Of a stretch of 6,563 bases of DNA, positions 1 to 5,351 are shown piece after piece. The translations under genes and the position numbers were made by a program. The notes beneath the pieces are model-generated. The model saw only the letters and a program-made list of their open reading frames with translations, had not been told where the DNA came from and searched no databases. Position 1 is the first letter of the stretch; each line of letters begins with the position of its first letter. Source of the stretch: Rickettsiaceae bacterium (GTDB lineage Bacteria; Pseudomonadota; Alphaproteobacteria; Rickettsiales; Rickettsiaceae). The stretch is taken from assembly GCA_028372485.1 (NCBI GenBank), contig JAOMYS010000057.1:1-6563 (forward strand), in the 5' to 3' direction.

Positions 1-122
1 TTCTGTTTGGAAAATTGAAAAATGGCGGCACAGTGAATGTCGATATATCAAAAGACAGTGATCAAATAGCATTTAAGTTCACAAGTATCAGAAAATCCAA
101 AGCGTCTCTTGAAGTGTCTTAA
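1..122 (+). CDS. clpA: ClpA-type ATP-dependent Clp protease ATP-binding subunit, C-terminal end only (partial)
   Basis: The gene enters from the left edge. Bases 1-2 finish a codon and the frame runs from base 3 to a TAA at 120-122, giving 39 residues. They open with LFGKLKNGGTVNV, which matches the end of the second AAA+ module's C-terminal domain in ClpA (E. coli ClpA has NELLFGSLVDGGQVTV near its end). ClpA is the cytoplasmic unfoldase that feeds substrates to the ClpP peptidase. ClpB ends with a related beta strand, but the LFG...L..GG pattern fits ClpA better. A short lysine- and serine-containing tail follows. A terminator-like hairpin lies 40 bases downstream, so this gene is probably the end of its own transcription unit. 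Only the last few percent of the protein is visible, so the call rests on one short motif. Confidence 0.72.
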   Translation, partial: LFGKLKNGGTVNVDISKDSDQIAFKFTSIRKSKASLEVS

Positions 123-161
123 CTTACTTTTCTCTATTGCGCAGAAGAAAATGGCAACCGT

Positions 162-181
162 AGGTAGCGCTCCTACCTTTT
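162..181 (+). terminator. Candidate intrinsic terminator after clpA
   Basis: AGGTAG (162-167) and CTACCT (173-178) form a perfect 6-bp stem with a 5-base loop, followed by a short T stretch (178-181). The stem is short and the U tract brief, so efficiency may be modest. Its place between the clpA stop and the next promoter supports the role. Confidence 0.5.
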
Positions 182-195
182 AGTTCATACTCAGG

Positions 196-224
196 TTGAC
201 CGAGGAGCTATTCGGGACTATAAT
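196..224 (+). promoter_or_regulatory. Strong sigma70-type promoter upstream of the acidic ORF
   Basis: TTGACC (196-201) matches 5 of 6 bases of the -35 consensus. A spacer of exactly 17 bases (202-218) separates it from a perfect TATAAT -10 box (219-224). Transcription should begin near 230-232, about 28 bases before the ATG at 259. This is by far the best promoter match in the window. Confidence 0.72.
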
Positions 225-233
225 AGAATGAGG

Positions 234-254
234 GTGATTAATCAGATAAATCAC
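234..254 (+). promoter_or_regulatory. Leader hairpin and 10-bp palindrome before the acidic ORF
   Basis: GTGATT (234-239) pairs with AATCAC (249-254) around a 9-base loop. Within it, TGATTAATCA (235-244) is a perfect 10-bp palindrome lying just after the predicted transcription start. The first could be an mRNA hairpin that brings the purine-rich AGGG at 231-234 nearer to the ATG at 259, which otherwise lacks a Shine-Dalgarno sequence at normal spacing. The second is placed where a repressor operator would be. Which reading is right cannot be decided from the sequence. Confidence 0.35.
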
Positions 255-258
255 GCCT

Positions 259-669
259 ATGCCTAGAATATTTCCACAAGAAACAATAGACGACATACTA
301 ACAGATAGAGCATTTAATACACATCATTTTGAGAAAGGCTTCTCATACTCCGTTAGCTCTGATGAGATTTCTTTTGAAAGCGCAATACCACATTTAATCA
401 ATGGTGGGCTCGCATTTGAAAATGAATATGATAGCAGCGATGATGCTTTGATAACACTTCAACAGATACCAAACACAAATAATAACGCATCACAAGGTGA
501 GGAATCTGAAGAATCAGCTCTCTCAAATTTTACTATATTAGAGCAAGATACCGCTTATACTCATGGCACAATTAGTGCTAGTAATTATTTATATGATCAA
601 CATTCTACAAATTCTGACTACATGCTTTTAGGTACAGACATAGATATTGATAGTTATAAAACAATTTAA
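259..669 (+). CDS. Hypothetical acidic protein, 136 aa, possibly the front part of a broken gene
   Basis: I do not recognise this protein. It has about 24 Asp/Glu against only 4 Lys/Arg, so it is strongly acidic. It is rich in Ser, Asn and Thr, with a low-complexity acidic patch GEESEES around residues 79-85, and has no signal peptide, membrane segment or catalytic motif that I can see. The start at 259 is the first ATG after an excellent promoter, and an in-frame TAA at 247 excludes an earlier start. No Shine-Dalgarno sequence sits at normal spacing. The frame continues open past its TAA (667-669) to 882, which suggests a nonsense mutation or a recently split gene. Composition and isolation would suit a lineage-specific protein or a secreted effector, but nothing shown here proves secretion. 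Confidence 0.55.
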   Translation: MPRIFPQETIDDILTDRAFNTHHFEKGFSYSVSSDEISFESAIPHLINGGLAFENEYDSSDDALITLQQIPNTNNNASQGEESEESALSNFTILEQDTAYTHGTISASNYLYDQHSTNSDYMLLGTDIDIDSYKTI

Positions 670-684
670 AAACGGTACATCATT

Positions 685-882
685 ATGAATGATTATGTAA
701 AATATACTCGCTTTAAGAAAGTAACTGTTAGCATCGGACTGTATTACAGTAATATACATATTAGCAATAGTAGTAACTATTATCCAACTAGATATGTAAT
801 TGAACAAGATAACAATCTAAAAAATGGCCAGATAAAGCAACCTCTAGGTGACGTTGGGATATCTGAAGCATCTCTGCTGTAA
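685..882 (+). CDS. Small ORF, 65 aa, in frame with the preceding ORF (possible 3' remnant)
   Basis: The ORF runs from ATG 685 to TAA 880-882, in the same frame as the 136-aa ORF and separated from it only by TAA 667-669 and five sense codons. It lacks a Shine-Dalgarno sequence: the bases before the ATG are ACATCATT. The product is rich in Tyr, Asn, Ile and Lys with no motif I recognise, and it is more basic than the upstream ORF. The absence of a ribosome binding site and the shared frame argue that, if it is coding at all, it is the tail of a formerly single gene of about 207 codons rather than an independent gene. It could also be a chance open frame. Confidence 0.25.
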   Translation: MNDYVKYTRFKKVTVSIGLYYSNIHISNSSNYYPTRYVIEQDNNLKNGQIKQPLGDVGISEASLL

Positions 883-896
883 ATACTGCTCAGTAT
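883..896. repeat. 14-base dyad ATACTG-CT-CAGTAT
   Basis: Two perfectly complementary 6-base arms (883-888 and 891-896) lie around a 2-base centre, starting directly after the stop at 880-882. No T run follows and the loop is too tight for a good terminator hairpin, so a protein-binding dyad is more likely than a terminator. Chance occurrence is possible in AT-rich DNA. Confidence 0.3.
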
Positions 897-1056
897 GACT
901 ATGCACTATATTACCACTTGTATTAACGTTTTTAACTACGATATGTGAATATAATTTCTAAAAACTAGTGCAGCTTGTGATAGTTTGATATCTTCAAATA
1001 AAATGATAGAGCTACTTGTACTATAGTCAATTTAGATGAAGACTGGACTTGAGCAC

Positions 1057-1062
1057 AAGGAG
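1057..1062 (+). promoter_or_regulatory. Consensus Shine-Dalgarno AAGGAG before a 20-codon ORF
   Basis: AAGGAG is followed after 8 bases (1063-1070) by ATG at 1071. This is one of the two best ribosome binding sites in the window and does not belong to any long gene. It is the main reason to consider the small ORF at 1071-1133. Confidence 0.35.
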
Positions 1063-1066
1063 TGAA

Positions 1067-1083
1067 GCCTATGAATAATAGGC
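1067..1083 (+). repeat. Hairpin GCCTAT-N5-ATAGGC
   Basis: GCCTAT (1067-1072) and ATAGGC (1078-1083) form a perfect 6-bp stem with a GAATA loop. It buries the ATG at 1071 of the small leader ORF, so it could modulate its translation. Alternatively it is the core of a short dispersed repeat, because the surrounding stretch (about 1041-1110) is visibly richer in G and C than the neighbouring intergenic sequence. Confidence 0.4.
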
Positions 1084-1133
1084 AAGCGAAGAGTAACGAC
1101 ATCCCGATTCAAAATAAATGGGCTATAATCTAA
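1071..1133 (+). CDS. Possible 20-aa leader peptide ORF ahead of the histidine kinase
   Basis: The 20-residue product starts MNNRQAKSNDIP and ends KWAII. It has a consensus Shine-Dalgarno at ideal spacing, and its TAA (1131-1133) lies only four bases before the kinase ATG at 1138, in a different frame. The kinase has no Shine-Dalgarno of its own, so translational coupling through this ORF is plausible. A near-perfect TATAAT at 1124-1129 would however start transcription after this ORF, and the ORF may merely lie within an intergenic repeat. Low confidence. Confidence 0.25.
   Translation: MNNRQAKSNDIPIQNKWAII
1124..1129 (+). promoter_or_regulatory. Isolated TATAAT -10 box just before the kinase gene
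   Basis: A perfect -10 hexamer lies 8 bases before the ATG at 1138, so initiation from it would give a nearly leaderless mRNA. No acceptable -35 is present at 16-18 bases (the stretch around 1100-1106 reads CATCCCG). Another TATAAT at 950-955 also lacks a good -35. Either could serve as the kinase promoter; neither is convincing. Confidence 0.25.
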
Positions 1134-1137
1134 AATA

Positions 1138-2643
1138 ATGATACAAAATAAACATATAATCAGACTATCTTTCATAGGTCTATTTCTTAATATCGCAGCC
1201 AATATTATTTTGTATCGCTATTTCATGATAGAAGAGGTAGTGCTAAAGCAGGTATTTGATCAAAATAGCTACATAGCTGAAACTTATAAAACACGTGTAT
1301 GGGACATGCACCCAACAGCTATATCTAAAACCTTAAGCGGAAGATATACAGACTTTTTACAAGATCAGGATTTTATTAATTTTTTGCGTGCATCATTATC
1401 TTTTGTACAAAATTCCGACGTCACCGTTTCTGTTTATGATAAATTAGGCAATAAAATTTTTACAAACACAGAAAAAAAAGTGATGCAAATTGATAAGTAT
1501 AACAGCAACTCCCTTTACGATAAGTTGTTTGTACATTTAGACAGGTACTTTTTACGTAATCATGTTTCCAACAATAACATCTCCGACTCATTTAGAGGCA
1601 AGACTATACATTCCTTAATTTCACGATCCATTATCACGGACATACAAGAAAACATCACTGAAGAATCATGGGTTAATAGTCATATTCCTATCATTAACTC
1701 CAGCTCTGGTAAATTTAGAGTGGAGGGGGTAATACGCATTACAAAGAACATTACAAAACAATGGGATAGTATAACCTATCTTGAAAAACGAATTTTCATC
1801 ATTTTCATTATAATATTCCTAATATTCTTTATTATAGTGATGTACAATACAAATTATGCTCAGCGTATTATTAATAAACAGCTGGAAACAAATAGAGCAC
1901 TTGAAGAGGCTAAGACCAAGGCAGAAATGGATAGCCTAGCTAAAACGGACTTTCTTGCTAATATCAGCCACGAATTACGTACACCACTTAATGCTATCAT
2001 AGGATTTTCTGAGATAATGATAGCTGAAACATATGGGAAGATAGATAATTTTCAATATAAAGATTACGTATCAGATATCAACGGCTCTGGAAAACATCTG
2101 CTTAGTGTGATTAACGATATATTAGATTTTTCTAAGGCGTCGGCAGATAAATTACAAGTAGAGAATGTAGAGCTTGATCTTAACAAATTAGCCTCATCTA
2201 GCATGAGATTTGTACAACCAAGAGCAGAAGAAGTCTCTGTAGAATTGATACAAAAATTACCCAAAGAACATGTAGTCATATGCGCAGATCCCAAAAGACT
2301 AAAGCAAGCTCTGCTCAACCTTTTGTCAAATGCTGTAAAATTCACTCCAGCTGATGGCTCTATAACTCTTTCGGTTCATAAGAATGATATAAAGAACTTA
2401 GTATATGTCACTTTGACAGATACAGGAATTGGCATGAGTGATAAAGATATTCCAAAAGCATTATCATCATTTGGCCAAGTCGATAATGCTTTAAGTAGAA
2501 AATATGAAGGAACTGGTCTAGGTCTACCGCTTACAAAAAAGCTAGTAGAGCTTATGAATGGGAAGTTTGACTTACAAAGCAAACAAGGTAAAGGAACACA
2601 AGTTACACTTACTTTTGAATATAAAAAAACTATTCAGATATAG
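1138..2643 (+). CDS. pleC: PleC/DivJ-type membrane sensor histidine kinase
   Basis: This 501-aa protein autophosphorylates on histidine in response to a periplasmic or membrane signal and passes the phosphate to a response regulator. Membrane segments lie at about residues 8-29 and 218-236, enclosing a periplasmic region of about 190 residues with no fold I recognise. A short helical linker (about 242-268) leads to the HisKA domain with His278 in NISHELRTPLN. The HATPase domain follows: N-box with Asn394/Asn398, G1 box DTGIGM (428-433), F-box FGQV (445-448), G2 box GTGLGL (458-463), and GKGT near 484-487. All catalytic motifs look intact. There is no receiver domain and no adjacent regulator. 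The sequence after the H-box (DINGSGKHLLSVINDILDFSK) resembles alphaproteobacterial PleC/DivJ, and the length and two-segment layout resemble the PleC reported in Ehrlichia. The family call is firm; the symbol is tentative. No Shine-Dalgarno precedes the ATG. Confidence 0.88.
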   Translation: MIQNKHIIRLSFIGLFLNIAANIILYRYFMIEEVVLKQVFDQNSYIAETYKTRVWDMHPTAISKTLSGRYTDFLQDQDFINFLRASLSFVQNSDVTVSVYDKLGNKIFTNTEKKVMQIDKYNSNSLYDKLFVHLDRYFLRNHVSNNNISDSFRGKTIHSLISRSIITDIQENITEESWVNSHIPIINSSSGKFRVEGVIRITKNITKQWDSITYLEKRIFIIFIIIFLIFFIIVMYNTNYAQRIINKQLETNRALEEAKTKAEMDSLAKTDFLANISHELRTPLNAIIGFSEIMIAETYGKIDNFQYKDYVSDINGSGKHLLSVINDILDFSKASADKLQVENVELDLNKLASSSMRFVQPRAEEVSVELIQKLPKEHVVICADPKRLKQALLNLLSNAVKFTPADGSITLSVHKNDIKNLVYVTLTDTGIGMSDKDIPKALSSFGQVDNALSRKYEGTGLGLPLTKKLVELMNGKFDLQSKQGKGTQVTLTFEYKKTIQI

Positions 2644-2675
2644 ATTCACAAATAGCATTAGTACTTTTTTCTTGA

Positions 2676-2690
2676 AATAGCACAGCTATT
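2676..2690. repeat. Dyad AATAGC-ACA-GCTATT between the kinase gene and ctaB
   Basis: The two arms (2676-2681, 2685-2690) are perfectly complementary around a 3-base centre. A T run occurs before it (2665-2670), not after it, so it does not look like a + strand terminator. AATAGC also occurs at 2651-2656. It lies upstream of the likely ctaB promoter region and could be a binding site, but chance is not excluded. Confidence 0.25.
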
Positions 2691-2712
2691 CCTCCATAAA
2701 GGTCATGTTGTA

Positions 2713-2718
2713 TATAAT
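2713..2718 (+). promoter_or_regulatory. Candidate -10 box for the ctaB-fol operon
   Basis: TATAAT is a perfect -10 hexamer 36 bases upstream of the ctaB ATG at 2755. At 16-17 bases upstream the sequence is CCTCC-like and gives no recognisable -35 box. It is the best promoter candidate in the 100-base gap before the operon, where a start is expected because the genes downstream are closely packed. Confidence 0.35.
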
Positions 2719-2754
2719 TTGATCTACTATAAATAATAGGAACGAGTGCGTATT

Positions 2755-3663
2755 ATGGCAAATATTTCCTACGCTAAAAGCATACCCCACTCCATTGTTG
2801 ATACTGAACCTGGTAATGATAGTTCATCAGCATGGGATTATTTCCTACTTATGAAACCAAGAGTAATGTCTCTTGTCGTGTTTACCGCTTTTTGTGGAAT
2901 GTGGATTGCACCTGGTACAATCCATCCGGTAATTGCCTTATCTGCAATTTTATTTATTACACTTGGTGCTGGCTCTGCAGCTAGCATAAATATGTGGTAT
3001 GACCGTGATATTGACAAGATCATGGAGCGTACCAAGAAGCGCCCAATAGTTACAGGAAAAATTGACCCAGACGAGGCTTTGTCTTTTGGGGTTGTGACAG
3101 GAGTTGCATCTGTATTATTAATGGCATTATGCGTCAATATTGTTTCGTCAATACTTCTAGGCTTATCAATATTATATTATGTTTTTATCTATACAATTTG
3201 GCTAAAAAGAAGGTCAATACAAAATGTAGTAATTGGAGGAGCATCCGGCGCTCTTCCACCGATGATTGGTTGGTCTTGTGTCACCAGTGATATTTCTCTA
3301 GAATCTCTCTCGCTTTTTGCTATTATTTTTGCATGGACTCCACCACATTCTTGGGCTCTTGCATTATTTCGCTCAGATGATTATAAAAATTGCAATATTC
3401 CAATGATGCCTGTTGTAAAGGGTGATGCTTACACTAAGCGTCAGATTATCTTTTATAGCATACTGATGATTGCTACTACATTGATGCCATACTTCCTGAA
3501 TATGGCTGGTACTGCTTATCTGGTAATTTCTTTATTACTAGGGTGTATTTTTCTCTATTACGCTGTTATATTACTGAAATCTGAAGATAAGATACATGCT
3601 AAGAATTTGTTTTTGTATTCTATCTTATATTTGTTAATCATATTCATGAGTTTAATGATTTGA
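2755..3663 (+). CDS. ctaB: Protohaem IX farnesyltransferase (haem O synthase)
   Basis: This integral membrane prenyltransferase of the UbiA family adds farnesyl to haem B to make haem O, the precursor of haem A for cytochrome oxidase. From the ATG at 2755 it has 302 residues, normal for bacterial CtaB/COX10. Motifs, numbered from that ATG: MKPRVMSLVVF near 33-43; the first Asp-rich prenyl-diphosphate/Mg site NMWYDRDIDKIMERTKKRP (79-97); LKRRSIQNVVIGGASGALPPMIGW (150-173); WTPPHSWALAL (194-204), where Ser replaces the more usual Phe; and DDYKNCNIPMMPVVKG (208-223). Several hydrophobic helices surround these loops. A GTG at 2746 would add MRI and sits 4 bases after AGGA (2738-2741), so it is a real alternative; I prefer the ATG. 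The gene heads the folate block and its TGA overlaps the folB start, implying co-transcription. Confidence 0.95.
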   Translation: MANISYAKSIPHSIVDTEPGNDSSSAWDYFLLMKPRVMSLVVFTAFCGMWIAPGTIHPVIALSAILFITLGAGSAASINMWYDRDIDKIMERTKKRPIVTGKIDPDEALSFGVVTGVASVLLMALCVNIVSSILLGLSILYYVFIYTIWLKRRSIQNVVIGGASGALPPMIGWSCVTSDISLESLSLFAIIFAWTPPHSWALALFRSDDYKNCNIPMMPVVKGDAYTKRQIIFYSILMIATTLMPYFLNMAGTAYLVISLLLGCIFLYYAVILLKSEDKIHAKNLFLYSILYLLIIFMSLMI

Positions 3664-4037
3664 GTAAATTACTGATATCTGATTTAAGGCTTTGGGTATC
3701 TTTAGGATGTCTAGAGCAGGAAAAATGCCATACACAATGCGTATCTTTTGATATAGGTGTAACTTTTATAGATCCTCCCAAAGGAACATATAGTGATCAC
3801 CTAGAAGATAGTTTGTGTTATGCTAAAATTATAGATGTTGCAAAAGATACCGCAGATAGTAAAAAATATAATCTTATAGAACATCTTGCATCAAGTGTTC
3901 ATAGAGCTATTAGCGCCTCAATGAAAGAAAAGAATCTTGGTGATAACACGCTCTCAGTTAAAGTTACAAAATTATCTCCTCCTGTAGCTGATCTTCATGG
4001 AGGTGTTTCATTTACATATTGTGGTCAAACAGAATAG
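3660..4037 (+). CDS. folB: Dihydroneopterin aldolase
   Basis: This cytoplasmic enzyme cleaves 7,8-dihydroneopterin to 6-hydroxymethyl-7,8-dihydropterin and glycolaldehyde, the substrate-making step for FolK. At 125 aa it has the family's usual length. It shows the opening strand ISDLRLWVSLGCLEQE, then Tyr54 in SLCYAKI, Glu74 in NLIEHLA (the pterin-anchoring Glu) and Lys104 in VTKLSPP (the catalytic Lys). These match the Tyr/Glu/Lys positions known from Staphylococcus aureus FolB. The usual FER/Q pattern of the first turn is altered to LEQEKCHTQ. The start is an unusual TTG at 3660 that overlaps the ctaB TGA (TTGA). No in-frame ATG lies nearby and the protein begins correctly at the conserved strand, so translation probably depends on coupling to ctaB. 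folKP follows after 9 bases. Confidence 0.9.
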   Translation: MSKLLISDLRLWVSLGCLEQEKCHTQCVSFDIGVTFIDPPKGTYSDHLEDSLCYAKIIDVAKDTADSKKYNLIEHLASSVHRAISASMKEKNLGDNTLSVKVTKLSPPVADLHGGVSFTYCGQTE

Positions 4038-4046
4038 TATTAGCAA

Positions 4047-5351
4047 ATGATTTACATCGCTCTTGGTTCAAATATAGGGAATAGGCTTGCTAATTTACGA
4101 AAGGCAGTTAAATTTCTAAAAAGTGATATTCTAAGTAATAGTTTTGAATCCATAGTGATTGAAACGAAGGCTCTACTTCCTACTGATGCTCCCTCAAGGT
4201 GGGACAAACCTCATTTAAATATGTTAATTGCAGGTGAAACATCATTATCACCAGAATCATTGCTTCAACGTCTAAAATCAATAGAGCATCAAATGGGAAG
4301 AGATCTTGATGCTCCACGTTGGTCACCAAGAATTATAGACTTAGATATTCTAATTTATAACGATCAAACAATTAACTTAGGTAATTTAAAGATTCCACAT
4401 ACGGAATTACTAAACAGGGATTTTCTACTACACTTGCTTGCCATGATGCCAGAAAAATATCTTCCAAATTTGCAAGTAGAAGGTAAATTTGTTAGGGCAG
4501 ATGAATATGCACATAAGAATGTTAATTGCGATGGTTTATTCTCAAAAAGCTTCACTTTAGGCAGCTGCGTTATGAGTGTTTTAAACATTACTCAAGATTC
4601 TTTTTCTGATGGTGGAAAAAATTTCTTGCCTGAGGATGCTATCAAAAATGCATACCAAATGGTACGTGATGGTGCAGAGATTATAGATATCGGTGCACAA
4701 TCAACAAGACCTGATGCGCTGGAGATCATAGGAGCAGAAGGAGAATATAAGAGATTATCTCCAGTCCTTGATGGAATAAAACAAATAGATGCAGAGGTGA
4801 GCATAGATAGTTATCACAAAGATTTAATACTGCGCCTTTTAAATGAACATCAAATTGATTGGATCAATGATGTTACAGGAAATCTTGATGATGAAACGCT
4901 AAAGGACATTGCTTCAAGTGGAGCTAAAATATTGACTATGCATTCATTATCAGTTCCGCCAAGTAAGGATAATATACTTCCTCATGATTTAGCTATGATT
5001 TCCTCCTTAGCATCATGGGTAGAAAATATGATGGAGAAGATGCTACGATGTGGATTTAACTCCGAAGATGTAGTGATTGATTTAGGAATTGGTTTTGGAA
5101 AGTCAATATATCAAAATCTGTCTTTAATTAGAGAGATAAAAAAATTTCGAAAACTCGGTTGCAAAATTTTAGTTGGTCATTCTAGAAAATCATTTATGAA
5201 GGGTTTCTCAAGCATAGAAACAACAGGAAGAGATGTAGAGACTATTGCTATTTCATGCAACCTTTCAAAGCAGAATGTTGACTTCATTAGGGTGCATAAT
5301 GTGCAAGATCATTATAGGTTCTTAGTTGCAGATAAGGTATGCTCATCATGA
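4047..5351 (+). CDS. folKP: Bifunctional hydroxymethyldihydropterin pyrophosphokinase / dihydropteroate synthase
   Basis: This 434-aa fusion performs two consecutive steps: pyrophosphorylation of 6-hydroxymethyl-dihydropterin, then condensation with p-aminobenzoate to dihydropteroate. The FolK domain (about 1-145) has YIALGSNIGNR (3-13) and RWSPRIIDLDILIY (91-104), which carries the Mg-binding Asp pair. The FolP domain (about 172-430) has LNITQDSFSDGG (179-190), IDIGAQSTRP (213-222), SIDSYHKD (252-259), WINDVTG (272-278), MHS (298-300), DLGIGFGK (345-352), LVGHSRKSF (375-383) and RVHNV (415-419). Several FolP positions differ from the common bacterial consensus: Q for P in NxTPDSF, AQ for GE in IGGEST, L for P in DPGIGF, and N for D in RVHDV. 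The core Asn, Asp, Arg, Lys and His residues remain. The order FolK-FolP in one chain is known from Chlamydia, some Rickettsiales and eukaryotes. Its end overlaps folA. Confidence 0.95.
   Translation: MIYIALGSNIGNRLANLRKAVKFLKSDILSNSFESIVIETKALLPTDAPSRWDKPHLNMLIAGETSLSPESLLQRLKSIEHQMGRDLDAPRWSPRIIDLDILIYNDQTINLGNLKIPHTELLNRDFLLHLLAMMPEKYLPNLQVEGKFVRADEYAHKNVNCDGLFSKSFTLGSCVMSVLNITQDSFSDGGKNFLPEDAIKNAYQMVRDGAEIIDIGAQSTRPDALEIIGAEGEYKRLSPVLDGIKQIDAEVSIDSYHKDLILRLLNEHQIDWINDVTGNLDDETLKDIASSGAKILTMHSLSVPPSKDNILPHDLAMISSLASWVENMMEKMLRCGFNSEDVVIDLGIGFGKSIYQNLSLIREIKKFRKLGCKILVGHSRKSFMKGFSSIETTGRDVETIAISCNLSKQNVDFIRVHNVQDHYRFLVADKVCSS
5334..5337 (+). promoter_or_regulatory. folA: AAGG ribosome binding site deciding the folA start
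   Basis: AAGG lies inside the folKP 3' end. It sits 10 bases before the ATG at 5348 but only one base before the earlier in-frame ATG at 5339, so 5348 is the workable start. That start also gives the ATGA stop/start overlap typical of coupled genes. Confidence 0.5.

Noticed and set aside
923..936. TTAAC-N4-TTAAC, reminiscent of a CtrA site upstream of a PleC-type kinase
   Set aside because: The CtrA consensus is TTAA-N7-TTAA; the spacing here is two bases too short, and such strings are frequent in AT-rich DNA.
965..1102. Minus-strand 45-codon ORF beginning MSLLFACLLFIGFTPCAQ, which looks like a lipoprotein signal peptide
   Set aside because: It has no ribosome binding site, no positively charged n-region, a poor lipobox (FTPC) and no substantial mature part. 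It overlaps the compositional island and is better explained as the reverse reading of that stretch.
1041..1137. A tRNA or other structured RNA gene in the kinase upstream region
   Set aside because: No cloverleaf: no matching acceptor arms or GTTC-type T arm at proper spacing on either strand.
2064..2345. Minus-strand open frame inside the kinase gene, and similar ones at 2376-2582, 2838-3137, 4364-4588, 4592-4804 and 6255-6461
   Set aside because: They lie opposite well-supported genes, show no recognisable family features and are not needed to explain any space.
2630..2670. Possible terminator after the kinase gene (CTATT 2630-2634 with AATAG 2651-2655, T run 2665-2670)
   Set aside because: The stem is only 5 weak pairs with a 16-base loop, it begins inside the coding sequence, and the T run is 9 bases from the stem.
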